Origin: a virus
Length of the DNA: 35,527 nt
Virus record (IMG/VR): IMGVR_UViG_3300017963_002993
Location: 1-35,527 of that record
Direction: 5' to 3' (one strand)
Each line of letters begins with the position of its first letter. The first letter of the stretch is position 1. The notes beneath the pieces are model-generated. The model ran no database searches. It saw only the letters and a program-made list of their open reading frames with translations, and was not told where the DNA came from. The position numbers and the translations under genes are program-made. This document shows, piece by piece, positions 5,702 through 14,500 of the stretch.

Positions 5702-6184
5702 ATGTTTGTGAATTTATCAAACCATCCCAGTTCGGGATGGACAAATGCACAAGTAGTTGCAGCCCACCGATTAGGTGGGCAAATTGTTGATGTCCCGTTT
5801 CCCGCAGTTGATCCAGCGGGGAACGGGTCCGTAGAGCTCGCCGCCACGAAAGTGGCGATTAAGGTAGCCGCCGCAAAGGCGGCGAAGTATAACCCCCACC
5901 GGTTCCAAGATCCGAACCGGTCTGAAGCGATCATCGTTGCGATTGCTGGCGAGCAGTGGCTCGTTGCAGCAATCGCACGGCAATTCGATTCATCATGGGT
6001 TGGCGATCGCCCATGGTGTTTGGTATTCGGAACCTCGGAGCGTCTATCGGAGACGCTCCCCGACGGGAAGAAGCAAGTGCAGTTCGAGTTTTGCCAATTC
6101 CGCCCCCTTGTTTGGCAAGGCCTGAACCCTGCCAAGGGAGGTTGGTATCTGGGAAGCGCCTCTGGAAAGGAGGAAACCCATTAA
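5702..6184 (+). CDS. NLSNHPS-type protein, possibly CARF/ring-nuclease-like (160 aa)
   Basis: AAGGAG precedes the ATG at 5702. The protein opens with a beta strand and NLSNHPS, then an amphipathic helix (NAQVVAAHRLGG) and IVDVPFPAVDP. Near the C-terminus comes VAIAGEQWLVAAIARQ, a strand CLVFGTSER, and LPDGKKQVQFEFCQFRPL. From memory this order matches a family of small Rossmann-like proteins (NLSNHPS..., ...GEMTF..., ...STTER..., ...DGKK...FRF...FR) that often occur near CRISPR loci and have been discussed with CARF or ring-nuclease proteins. I could not check this. If right, a phage copy could degrade cyclic oligoadenylate signals. The sequence order is seen; the function is inference. Its stop overlaps the AUU start of the next gene. 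Confidence 0.7.
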   Translation: MFVNLSNHPSSGWTNAQVVAAHRLGGQIVDVPFPAVDPAGNGSVELAATKVAIKVAAAKAAKYNPHRFQDPNRSEAIIVAIAGEQWLVAAIARQFDSSWVGDRPWCLVFGTSERLSETLPDGKKQVQFEFCQFRPLVWQGLNPAKGGWYLGSASGKEETH

Positions 6185-6347
6185 AAAATCATCGGACAAA
6201 TACGAAATCTCCGTCGCCGTGCGCATCCGCCGCGCAATGACCGACCACATTGATGCGCTCGCGGAAGGCGAGGGACGCAACCGCTCCAACATGATTCGCC
6301 GTCTGCTCGCCGAGGCGATCAAGGAGCGAGTGAGGAGGCGATTATGA
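6180..6347 (+). CDS. Ribbon-helix-helix (CopG/Arc-like) DNA-binding protein with AUU start (55 aa)
   Basis: The frame runs KYEISVAVRIRR, then MTDHIDALAEGEGRNRSN and MIRRLLAEAIKERVRRRL: one short strand followed by two helices joined by a GRNRS turn, the pattern of ribbon-helix-helix repressors. No ATG, GTG or TTG lies in frame upstream of the strand. An ATT at 6180 stands six bases after a perfect AAAGGAGG and overlaps the upstream stop as ATTAA, so AUU is the likely start codon; the first internal ATG (6237) would delete the DNA-binding strand. The stop overlaps the next ATG as ATGA. It probably binds as a dimer to a palindromic operator, perhaps the one at 2902-2914. Confidence 0.75.
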   Translation: MKKSSDKYEISVAVRIRRAMTDHIDALAEGEGRNRSNMIRRLLAEAIKERVRRRL

Positions 6348-7249
6348 GATACACGACGTTACTGTGCATTGCGATCATTGCATTGCCCACAAGCGCTGAA
6401 TGGCAACGGGTCACGGAGCATGCCCCATGGTCGCCTCGGTCGGGCGTTGTGGCGGTCACGTATAATGGGCGACTCTGGCTGATCGGCGGCGGACCGGTCC
6501 TCGGTGGCGAGATCTGGTCAACAACTGATGGCCTGACCTGGATACGCCACGGCGACAACAAGCATATCGGGCATGAGTCAATCGTCTACCGTGAGCGTAT
6601 CATCACGTTTTCGGGCGATCCGTACGCCACGACCGATGGAGTCACGTTCGAGCGACTTGCAAACGATGTGGGCACATGGTCATGGTCGGGCTATGTCTGC
6701 CACGCCCGGCGGCTCTGGTGTCTCGGCGGTGGCAATGCGCATATTATGTCCAGCCCAGACGGCGCTACATGGACCACACATACGCGAGACGCCCCCTGGG
6801 GATGGCGCGCCGATCCGGCATTGGCGGTGTTTAAGGGTCATGTATGGATGGTGGGCGGGGCTGGTGTGAGCTCGCCGACCAACGATCTATGGGCTTCCCC
6901 CGACGGCCTCAACTGGTCACGCATTTTCGAGCATGCCGCCTGGGCTCCACGCACAGAGCAGGCCTTATTGGTTGCCGACAACCAGCTGTGGATGTTCGGC
7001 GGGCGGCAATATATCAGCCGGACTGACGTGATCGAATACAACGACGTTTGGTCCTCGCCCGACGGCGGGCTGTGGATCGAGGAAACTCCCTCCGCGCCGT
7101 GGGAGCCCCGCCACGATTTTGTCGCCACCGTGTACGACGGCAAGATCTGGCTCATGGGCGGCATGGCCTATCAGGTCGGCGAGTACAACGACATTTGGGT
7201 TTATCCGCTGGAGTCCGCCGCTGGCCGGTCCTGGTGTGCTTACCGCTGA
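6344..7249 (+). CDS. Secreted kelch-like beta-propeller protein (301 aa)
   Basis: Residues 1-18 form a Sec signal peptide with a probable cleavage after TSA. The rest is made of about six repeats of the form APWxxR...G.LW..GG...DIW.S.DG..W, as in kelch/galactose-oxidase-type propellers; examples are RLWLIGGG, HVWMVGGAG, QLWMFGGRQ and KIWLMGGM. No catalytic residues can be assigned. The start overlaps the regulator stop as ATGA, and the gene ends exactly where the convergent endolysin gene ends (7249/7250). Such a protein may bind glycans or alter the host surface; a virion role is less likely since it is transcribed away from the late genes. Confidence 0.85.
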   Translation: MRYTTLLCIAIIALPTSAEWQRVTEHAPWSPRSGVVAVTYNGRLWLIGGGPVLGGEIWSTTDGLTWIRHGDNKHIGHESIVYRERIITFSGDPYATTDGVTFERLANDVGTWSWSGYVCHARRLWCLGGGNAHIMSSPDGATWTTHTRDAPWGWRADPALAVFKGHVWMVGGAGVSSPTNDLWASPDGLNWSRIFEHAAWAPRTEQALLVADNQLWMFGGRQYISRTDVIEYNDVWSSPDGGLWIEETPSAPWEPRHDFVATVYDGKIWLMGGMAYQVGEYNDIWVYPLESAAGRSWCAYR

Positions 7250-8020
7250 TTATTTGATGATTTCTTCCGGCGTCCCGGTGATCCAGGCCCCCAGAAGCGC
7301 GTGGATTGCCGTCGCGGTCAACCTGCCAGCCACGCCGTCAATGCCGTCGCGTTGCGGTCCGAAAGCCCCCAAGTTGTGCCCCTGATCCGCGAGGAGTCGT
7401 TGTAGGCCGGCCACGCGGTCGCTGCGTTCCCGGTAGTGGATTGGTCGATTTGCCGGTATTTTGGGCAAGGGCCCGGCGTCCCACAAGCTGCGCTCGATCA
7501 TCATGCGCAGTGAGCACATGGCGCCGACCTGTTGGCTAACGGCGTTGGGATCGTATCGTCCGTCCGCCACGTATTTTCCCACGCCAATGCCGTGATTGGA
7601 GCCTGACCACAGATACGGCGATTCCGCGTCGCGCTTGGCGTATCCCATGCCGTTGTAGCGCTCAAGTCGCCAACCAATCTCGCCAATCGTCCAGCTTGGC
7701 AGATTTGCCAGACCCCACAGCGCATCGATCCCCGAGGCGGCCAATGAATCAAACGGCCCCTTGCCAGCGGGGACGAGGGTTGTCACGCGATCCCAGCGTT
7801 CCCCGTTATGGTAGCCGCCTACCGGATCGCACGAACATTCGAGGTCGTGGATTACCCCGGCCACCGCCCACGGAATACCGATTGCTCGCTCTATTTTCAC
7901 ATACTCATGTTTCATGCGGGCTATTCTGTGGGCGGCTATGTTCACTCGAGCCCGCCAATCGGGCAAAATGCGCAGCGAGTCCCACAGTGCTTCATAGTGC
8001 AGTTTGCTGGTGTCTCGCAT
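7250..8020 (-). CDS. Endolysin: lysozyme-family peptidoglycan hydrolase with C-terminal binding domain (256 aa)
   Basis: The N-terminal 200 residues resemble the phage/ZliS-type lysozyme family: VAGVIHDLECSCD with the probable catalytic Glu61, a GPF element, WTIGEIGWRLERYNGMGY, SPYLWSGSNHGIGVGKYV and a DPNA motif. Residues about 203-250 (RVAGLQRLLADQGHNLGAFG, then DGIDGVAGRLTATAIHALLG) form a PG_binding_1-type domain. There is no signal peptide, so it needs a holin. AGAGG lies ahead of the ATG. It is the last gene of the late operon and stops back-to-back with the kelch gene. Confidence 0.85.
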   Translation of the reverse strand: MRDTSKLHYEALWDSLRILPDWRARVNIAAHRIARMKHEYVKIERAIGIPWAVAGVIHDLECSCDPVGGYHNGERWDRVTTLVPAGKGPFDSLAASGIDALWGLANLPSWTIGEIGWRLERYNGMGYAKRDAESPYLWSGSNHGIGVGKYVADGRYDPNAVSQQVGAMCSLRMMIERSLWDAGPLPKIPANRPIHYRERSDRVAGLQRLLADQGHNLGAFGPQRDGIDGVAGRLTATAIHALLGAWITGTPEEIIK

Positions 8021-8050
8021 AGGGTTTACCTCTAAGCAATGCTTGACGGT

Positions 8051-8299
8051 TCATTTTGGAATTCTGGCGACGATCTCCTCGGCCTGCGCCCGGATCGAGT
8101 CGATTTTTTCCTCGGCCTTGGCGTTCGAGTCACGGATGAATATCATGCCCAGGCCCCCAACAATTGCCACAAGGGCCTCGCCGGGGTCAATAGTGCCAGT
8201 CGCCCAGCCACCAGCGCCAGCGACAATAGCTGACACGCCGCCCCAGAACGTTTTCGTCCTCAGCAGTCCAAGCAACCGCTTGCTTGTAGATTGATTCAT
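8051..8299 (-). CDS. Holin-like small membrane protein (82 aa)
   Basis: Two hydrophobic segments (about residues 19-34 and 41-57, the latter ALVAIVGGLGMIFIRDS) lie between a basic N-terminus and a charged helical tail (NAKAEEKIDSIRAQAEEIVA). This size and layout, next to an endolysin gene, fit a class II-like holin that lets the hydrolase reach the cell wall. The start overlaps the upstream stop as ATGA, so it is coupled with the 8296-8592 gene. Confidence 0.7.
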   Translation of the reverse strand: MNQSTSKRLLGLLRTKTFWGGVSAIVAGAGGWATGTIDPGEALVAIVGGLGMIFIRDSNAKAEEKIDSIRAQAEEIVARIPK

Positions 8300-8592
8300 G
8301 GCTTGTTACCTCCGTTTCGTTCGAGTCGTTGCACAATAGCCACAACCTCGGTGAGTTTGTCTCGGTCTTCCGGCTTGAATTGATGTTCGCCCATTCGGAT
8401 CACAATCTCCTGAGTTTTTGCCATGCGCTCATAAATGGTTGCAAATTCCCTGTCACACTCGGCCAAGCGCTTCCGCTCTGGATGCGTGCCATTGCTGCTT
8501 TTGTGCCACCGGCGAATCGTTTCCGCCGCTGCCGCCGTAACGGCAACACCCGCGCCGATACCTGCGCCAATGCTTACTGGATCAACTGCCAT
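8296..8592 (-). CDS. Membrane-anchored coiled-coil protein of the lysis cassette (98 aa)
   Basis: The start at 8592 is preferred because AAGGGGGG lies just upstream; the longer frame runs into the fibre gene. Residues about 6-23 (VSIGAGIGAGVAVTAAAAET) form a Gly/Ala-rich membrane segment, followed by a charged helix ending in LTEVVAIVQRLERN. The layout suits an XhlA-like holin partner or an inner-membrane spanin, but no family match is certain. It is coupled to the holin-like gene. Confidence 0.65.
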   Translation of the reverse strand: MAVDPVSIGAGIGAGVAVTAAAAETIRRWHKSSNGTHPERKRLAECDREFATIYERMAKTQEIVIRMGEHQFKPEDRDKLTEVVAIVQRLERNGGNKP

Positions 8593-8602
8593 GTCGCCCC
8601 CC

Positions 8603-11203
8603 TTATACCCCGATTTTAATGGTGTTGTCATCAGTGTCATGATACAGCTCATTCGCCGCCGCGCCCGCCGCAGCTTGGTTCGCCCCGCTTTTGAGATTAT
8701 ACATAAAAATTCCGCCGTCTTGGTCAATGTACATCTGCAAGGTCAGCGTATTCGTGCCGTCCGGCGTCGTGCTGAAACCCAGATCGGATGGATGGTCATC
8801 AGTCCCCCATGCGCCCGCCGCGTAGGAATCGATCATAGCGCCCGACGATTCGTCTTCATCTGTGCCCCGAAAGTATATGGCGCCCAACAATTCCGCGTCC
8901 GTTATTGTCGCGTCCTCGCGCATAAGCGACATATCGGCCCCGGCGCTATCGGCAATCTCCAGTTGCATCGCGGGGGTTGTGTGATTTATGCCAACGTCCT
9001 TCGCCACGTAGATGTCGCCGTGGTCAAAGATGCGCATCCGCTCTTGTTCGGTTCCCGAACCAACATTGCACGTGTAGAATATTAGCTCTCCCGATGTGTT
9101 ATCCGGCGCGCCCCAAATGGCATTGCTTTCCCCGACAATCTTCGCGCCCACGCCCTCGTCGTCATCCGTCCCCGCAAAGTAGATTGTACCTAAGGTTTCT
9201 CCATTCCCAATAAACGCATCGATGCGTGACAGCCCCAGCTCGCCGCCACTAGAAACCCCGATGTCCAAATCATATTGCGGCGTATTGTCCTGGATGCCCA
9301 TATTGCCAGCGAAATATGCGCCGCCATTGCTGTTGATCGTCGCCACGTATGCGGGCGTCGAATTCATAACAACAAAAGACCGCGCGCCTGCGGCATCTGA
9401 TAACTTTACCGCTGGATCGCCGCCCTTCGATTCGATCAACAAGCCGTTTGTATCGTCGTAGATATACGCCCCCGTCGCGCCGCCGATCTCGATTCCCTTC
9501 GCCTGTGTCACCGCCGCCGTCAAATCAACGCCGTTGTCAATATCCACGTTGCCATCGAATTGCGCGTTGCCATCGCTGTCTGTACTTGCAACGGTCGCGT
9601 CGGCGCTATCCAATACGCGGATTTCATTGGTTCCGTCAGCGTTGTTGAGCTTGAGATTAATCCACGAGCCGTAGAGCGTGGGCGTCGAGGAAGAATCATC
9701 CACCATAAGCCCCGTGCTCGACTCGTACAGGTCCGCGCCGCCGCCGATTTGGAGACTGCTCGCCTTCGCCGTTGCATTCGGAGTCTGAATCTGGTCTCCA
9801 CTGAAGGTGAACATCGCGTTTGCTGCCGCATTTTCGATGTTATCATCGCCGCCACCCACGCCCAAACGAATAGAACCCAACACATCCAGCTCTTGCCCCG
9901 GAGACGCGATACCAATCCCCACGTCGCCCCGGAAATATGCGTTGCCGTCGCTGTCAATGGTCGCTTCTGTTTGCGGCGTGCCCGCATTATCCGTGATGCG
10001 AAATTCTTTCGCGCCCGACGCATCGCCAAGCTGCACAATGACTTCGCCGTCGGAATCGACCGTGAGCGTATCGTCTTGAAATGCCAACGGAACATAGCTG
10101 CTTGTCCCGGTATCATACACATACACACGCCAATCGCCTTCGGCGTCCTGGCGAATGCGGAAGTGCTCATCGCCATCGCCCGCGATGTCCAACAAATCGG
10201 AGCCTGCGGAACCCGAGATGCCTAGCGCGGTAATGTCAAGTCCGCCATCGGAATCAATGGCCGCGACTTTGTTATCGCCGCCGTCTAGCACCTGCATTTC
10301 GTTCGATCCTGCTTGATCGCCAAGCTTGATTTGCACATCCAGGCCAGTGATGTTCGGCGTGCCGAGTGAATTATCCACTAATAGCCCCGTGCCCGATTCA
10401 TGCAGAGACGCCCCTCCACCAATTTCCAACGCAGTAGCCGCGCCGGTAGCATTCGGGAGTTGCAACAATCCGCCATTGAACGTTATCATAGCGGTGCCCG
10501 CACTGTTTTCAATGCTATTGTTCGAGCTGCCGTCGCCCAACCGCACGCTGCCATTTACATCCAACGCGGCGCCAGGCGTGCCTTCTTTGACTCCAACGTT
10601 GGAAGCAAAATACGCTTGGCCGTCGGAGTCTATGTCAACGACAGTGGAACCGCCCGAGTCTTTGAGTATCCATTTATAGGTTCCTCCTTGGTCCCCAAGC
10701 TTTACAACAACATCGTCGCCCCAAATTTCTGGCGTTGCCCCGCTATCATTCCAGACAATTCCCGTGCTTGGATTGTATAGTTCTCCCGTGCCAACCCCAA
10801 ACGTCAACCCTTGGTTGCTCGCCGTCGCATTCGGCAAATTGACTTGCGCTCCAGGGATGTAGATCAACGCGGTTCCAGCCGCATTCTTGATGTTCGCGTC
10901 GGTCAACCCATCTCCTATAACCACGCTTCCAAAGACATCCAGTGTGTCTGTTGGCGATGCTAGTTTGATTCCGACGCGGGAATTGGCTTCATCCACATAT
11001 AACGTGTCCCCCGCATTCAACGTGCCGGTGAAATCGAACTTTATCCCGTTCGAGGAATAAAAAACAAGTCCATCCGTCACATGTGTATCCATGTAATGCG
11101 TGAGGTCATCGACATTCACGCGCGGCGCTATGGTTTGTAGCGTCGCCCCATGCGCCATGGGCGCAATAGCCAGTATGATCAGCGCTACAAGTAACCGTCT
11201 CAT
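8603..11203 (-). CDS. Repeat-rich tail fibre/adhesin with an N-terminal signal peptide (866 aa)
   Basis: The first 19 residues (MRRLLVALIILAIAPMAHG) look like a Sec signal peptide, which is unusual for a phage fibre. Beyond it are at least three long repeats of about 150 residues, each with IDSDGxAYF, VGI...P...LDVxGS(V/I)RLG, IENAA, LPNAT, a GGGA(D/S)L segment and STGLxVDDS...LGD..G; further copies decay toward the C-terminus, which keeps VGINHTTPAMQLEI and ends NELYHDTDDNTIKIGV. Such Gly/Asp-rich repeats form trimeric beta fibres in many phage receptor-binding proteins. Its place after the hub proteins and before lysis genes suits a tail fibre. The start overlaps the upstream stop as ATGA. 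Confidence 0.8.
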   Translation of the reverse strand: MRRLLVALIILAIAPMAHGATLQTIAPRVNVDDLTHYMDTHVTDGLVFYSSNGIKFDFTGTLNAGDTLYVDEANSRVGIKLASPTDTLDVFGSVVIGDGLTDANIKNAAGTALIYIPGAQVNLPNATASNQGLTFGVGTGELYNPSTGIVWNDSGATPEIWGDDVVVKLGDQGGTYKWILKDSGGSTVVDIDSDGQAYFASNVGVKEGTPGAALDVNGSVRLGDGSSNNSIENSAGTAMITFNGGLLQLPNATGAATALEIGGGASLHESGTGLLVDNSLGTPNITGLDVQIKLGDQAGSNEMQVLDGGDNKVAAIDSDGGLDITALGISGSAGSDLLDIAGDGDEHFRIRQDAEGDWRVYVYDTGTSSYVPLAFQDDTLTVDSDGEVIVQLGDASGAKEFRITDNAGTPQTEATIDSDGNAYFRGDVGIGIASPGQELDVLGSIRLGVGGGDDNIENAAANAMFTFSGDQIQTPNATAKASSLQIGGGADLYESSTGLMVDDSSSTPTLYGSWINLKLNNADGTNEIRVLDSADATVASTDSDGNAQFDGNVDIDNGVDLTAAVTQAKGIEIGGATGAYIYDDTNGLLIESKGGDPAVKLSDAAGARSFVVMNSTPAYVATINSNGGAYFAGNMGIQDNTPQYDLDIGVSSGGELGLSRIDAFIGNGETLGTIYFAGTDDDEGVGAKIVGESNAIWGAPDNTSGELIFYTCNVGSGTEQERMRIFDHGDIYVAKDVGINHTTPAMQLEIADSAGADMSLMREDATITDAELLGAIYFRGTDEDESSGAMIDSYAAGAWGTDDHPSDLGFSTTPDGTNTLTLQMYIDQDGGIFMYNLKSGANQAAAGAAANELYHDTDDNTIKIGV

Positions 11204-11526
11204 TTTAGCTGCCTTTCCTCTTCAGGCCGGAGCCCAAAAAAACTGGATTCTTGCGCATATATGCGCAACCAGAAAAGAAACGATGGCGCATCAAGACCAG
11301 ACATCGCTTGCGCCTCATCCAGACGATCCAACACATCATGAAAGCGCCGCTTTTCACTCTCTTTGATTGCGCTGTCAATGTCACGCGATACGCGAACAAA
11401 AGCACCCAGCAGACGCCCACGCACCTTCGGCCCTTTTGCGCGCTGTTCGAATGTAGCATAGTCGAAAGCTTCTTTCCCTTTAAAGATGCTTATTTGTGCG
11501 GTCTGTGCTTTTCTCGCGTGCATCAT
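11200..11526 (-). CDS. Small protein between tail genes, function unknown (108 aa)
   Basis: Two adjacent ATGs (11526 and 11523) follow GAGG. The product is basic and mostly helical (DIDSAIKESEKRRFHDVLDR, FLFWLRIYAQESSFFGL). No signal or membrane segment is visible. It sits between the giant tail protein and the fibre, seven bases behind the former and overlapping the latter as ATGA, so it may be a fibre-assembly chaperone or connector. That role is suggested only by position. Confidence 0.7.
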   Translation of the reverse strand: MMHARKAQTAQISIFKGKEAFDYATFEQRAKGPKVRGRLLGAFVRVSRDIDSAIKESEKRRFHDVLDRLDEAQAMSGLDAPSFLFWLRIYAQESSFFGLRPEEERQLK

Positions 11527-11532
11527 GTAACC

Positions 11533-14500
11533 TCACTTGAAATGTGGCAAGTTGCCAAGTGGCCCCGCCCCCGCCATCGGCGTGGCGCTTGTGGCCGTAA
11601 ATTGCACGGTCATCGGGTCATAGACAGTCACGTCTGGATTTGTCAAGTAAAAATGCGGAATCTTGCAAAGCAACGGAAATACTTTTTGGTTGTCCTGCCA
11701 CGGATACGAATTGCATGGCGTCGTTGAAATTGGCTCAATGACCTGATTGAGCCCTGCGTTTGATGTTGCCAGCGGGCTAATTACCACAAGCGCGAAATGC
11801 AGGTAGCCACGTTTGCGATATGTCATGTAGGCATTGGCAATGTTTGTCACATCGCAGCTTTGGCGCGTTGCCGCAGGGTCTCCCGTGTAGTATGCGCGCA
11901 CAGTTAAGGACACCCCGAGCCAATCAAAATCGCCATTAGGCTTCACTCCAACTAATGCCAACTTGACGCTTGGAATCGCCGGATTGCTTACGAGGTCATA
12001 GGTCCCCGCCGCGCCGTACACGTCGCCAATGGTATCGCCGCTTTCAAGCACGAAGTTTTCCGCGTCCGGGCATGCGCCGACGGCGGGCGTGTAAAACCCG
12101 TCGTATTGCGTGTTGTACTTCCAACGGAACTTGTGGTCCCATGGCTCGGGGTCAGTAGTATGAAACTCATTCCAATGCTTGATCTCTCCCATTGGGAATT
12201 CCGCGTAATATTCCCACGCGACGTAGCGCTCCCATGTGCCGATTGTAACCAATACATCCATGTAGGCCGCTGCAATGGTAACGCCATCCGGCAATCTATC
12301 CAGCAGCGGAAACCGTATTGCCGAGGCGCTCGCCTTGTAAGACACATCATATGTCGCGCCATAAATGATTACCGCCGTATTGTCGAGGTCTACAGTCACC
12401 GGCGTAGCCACGTCCACATTGAGCTCTAGCGCGAAGCCGTTCGCAGCTGCTAGCGCGAAATTTGCATACCATGAATAGATTTCCCCGTTGCCAACAAACC
12501 AATCATCATTGGCATCATACCACGGATCTATGACATAACCCTCGCCCAAAAAATACCAGTAGTACGGAAACCATGTGCCCCATTTCGCATAGCCAAACGT
12601 TGCGCCCAATGGGCCAAACTCGATTCCGCCGTAGAATGGAAACGTGGGACATTCACCGCCAGGGCCAGGCGGTAGTCGTTGATCATCTGGATCGTTCCAG
12701 ACCCATGGCTTGCCAAGTGGGTCCGTTGACAATCCGGCGGCGGCCCACGTGTACAAATTGCCGCTGTACAAAGCCGCAATGCTGGTTGTCCGGCCTTTTG
12801 CTGCGATAGCGTCCGCCACGAGTTGCTGAGGCGGATCGGGCAGAGAGTCGGTCCAATCCATCCGCGTGCTGGGCGCGCTGAAATATGATAGCATTTGATA
12901 ACGAATGGCCTGCACGGTAACAATATCGCCCGATGTGTACACCTCCGATGTCGTGGTGTCAATTGCCGTCATGGCTCGCAATGTGTCGTTGATGTCTCGC
13001 GCGGAAACAAAGGCCGCTTGCGATAGCCGCCCTTGGGGAGCATCGACGCGAAAACAAATCTCGTCTTCTGCGAACAACGCTTGCGCTGTCGCCAACTTTA
13101 CCGCATACAATCCCAGCGTGAAATCAATCTCATCAATGTCGGCGGAACTTATCGCTTGCCAGTTGTCTACATATTTCCGCGTCCAGAAAAAATTTGGGTC
13201 GCCTTGCTCGGGGCCGAATGTTTGCGTACCGTTGGCAACGGCAAAACGCGAGCCTGCCACAACCGTTCCCGCCGCGATCAAAGCGGCAAGCGTGCCGCTG
13301 GGGTCAGCGACTTCCAGCACGTCGGCTTTGCTGCCCCAATTCTTTTCGTTGTAGGGTCGCGAACCACACGGCGCAATGTGATCGTCATAGAACGTGTCAT
13401 CGGCAGCGCCTTTGTGCGGCCCGTTGTCCTGCCAGGATAGTTGCGCCCCCGCGCATCCGTTGGCCTTGGTAATAATCCAAGCCGGAACCTCTTGGCCTGG
13501 GTCGCCGCCGATGGGCCACGTCGTAAGCCAGACGGGGTTTGTTGGATGCAGGAATGCCATAACATAGCCTTCCCGCGCCCCCTTGGCCGGTCCTTGCGCA
13601 TTAACAAGCGTGGCGTTTTCGTAGCCAAGGGGGTTCCGATTCCGCGCCCACTCGGGCGCGCCAACAACGTTATATCCGCCGTACCAATTGCTTACAACAA
13701 TCGTTGGCCCATAGGCCGGGTCCACCCAGAAGTATTGTCCCCAATGAACGCCTAGATAACACTCGATTCGATACCCGCCCGTGATTGGCGTGAAGCTGCG
13801 AACATACCCGGTAGACCAGGCGACGAGGTTGTCCGTCCGATGCGGATGAGGCAAGATGCGGACCATTGCGCCATAGTAGGCTAACGGGTCCGCCGGTGTT
13901 GTACGTGTAAGATCTTGCCGCCATGTATTGTATTCGACCGCCCCGTGCGTTCGCACTTGCAACTCGCCGTCCGACGCGGCAATCGCGGGAATCAAAATCT
14001 GTTCACTTGTGTCGTTGCCTTGGTTCAGTCGGCAATATCGCGCAAGGGCAAGGTCGCCAGTAATAGGTTGACTGCCATCGCGCGAAGCGCCCCAACAATT
14101 AATGAATGGCCAACTTCGCCACTCACCATATGGGTCGCTATCATTATCAAGCACTGCGTTATCGCGTTGATTTTTTCTGCCTGCACACCATCCTTCCCAC
14201 GCCAGCTTCGCTGGCAATGTCCCATAGGACGGCGTGCCTGTGTTCGGCGTTGTCCATGTCGGCGTTTCTGTTAGGTCATGCGCAACGCCCTGATGGAATT
14301 CCTCCTCGACAACATCCCAAAAGCCGAAGTTGCCGCAGCCTTGCGGCTGGAATTGCGGCGTGTATTGTGGCGTATAGGCAAGCTCAAGCGCGGGCGTCAG
14401 GAAACCCGTGATGCTGGGATGCCCCACGCGTTGCCATTTCCAGTTACGTATGGAGTTATCGCCCGCGAAGATTTGCGCGAATGCGCCAGGAATTCCTATC

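Noticed and set aside
7230-7270. A bidirectional terminator between the convergent kelch and endolysin genes
   Set aside because: The stops abut directly and no stem with a T tract is visible in either direction.
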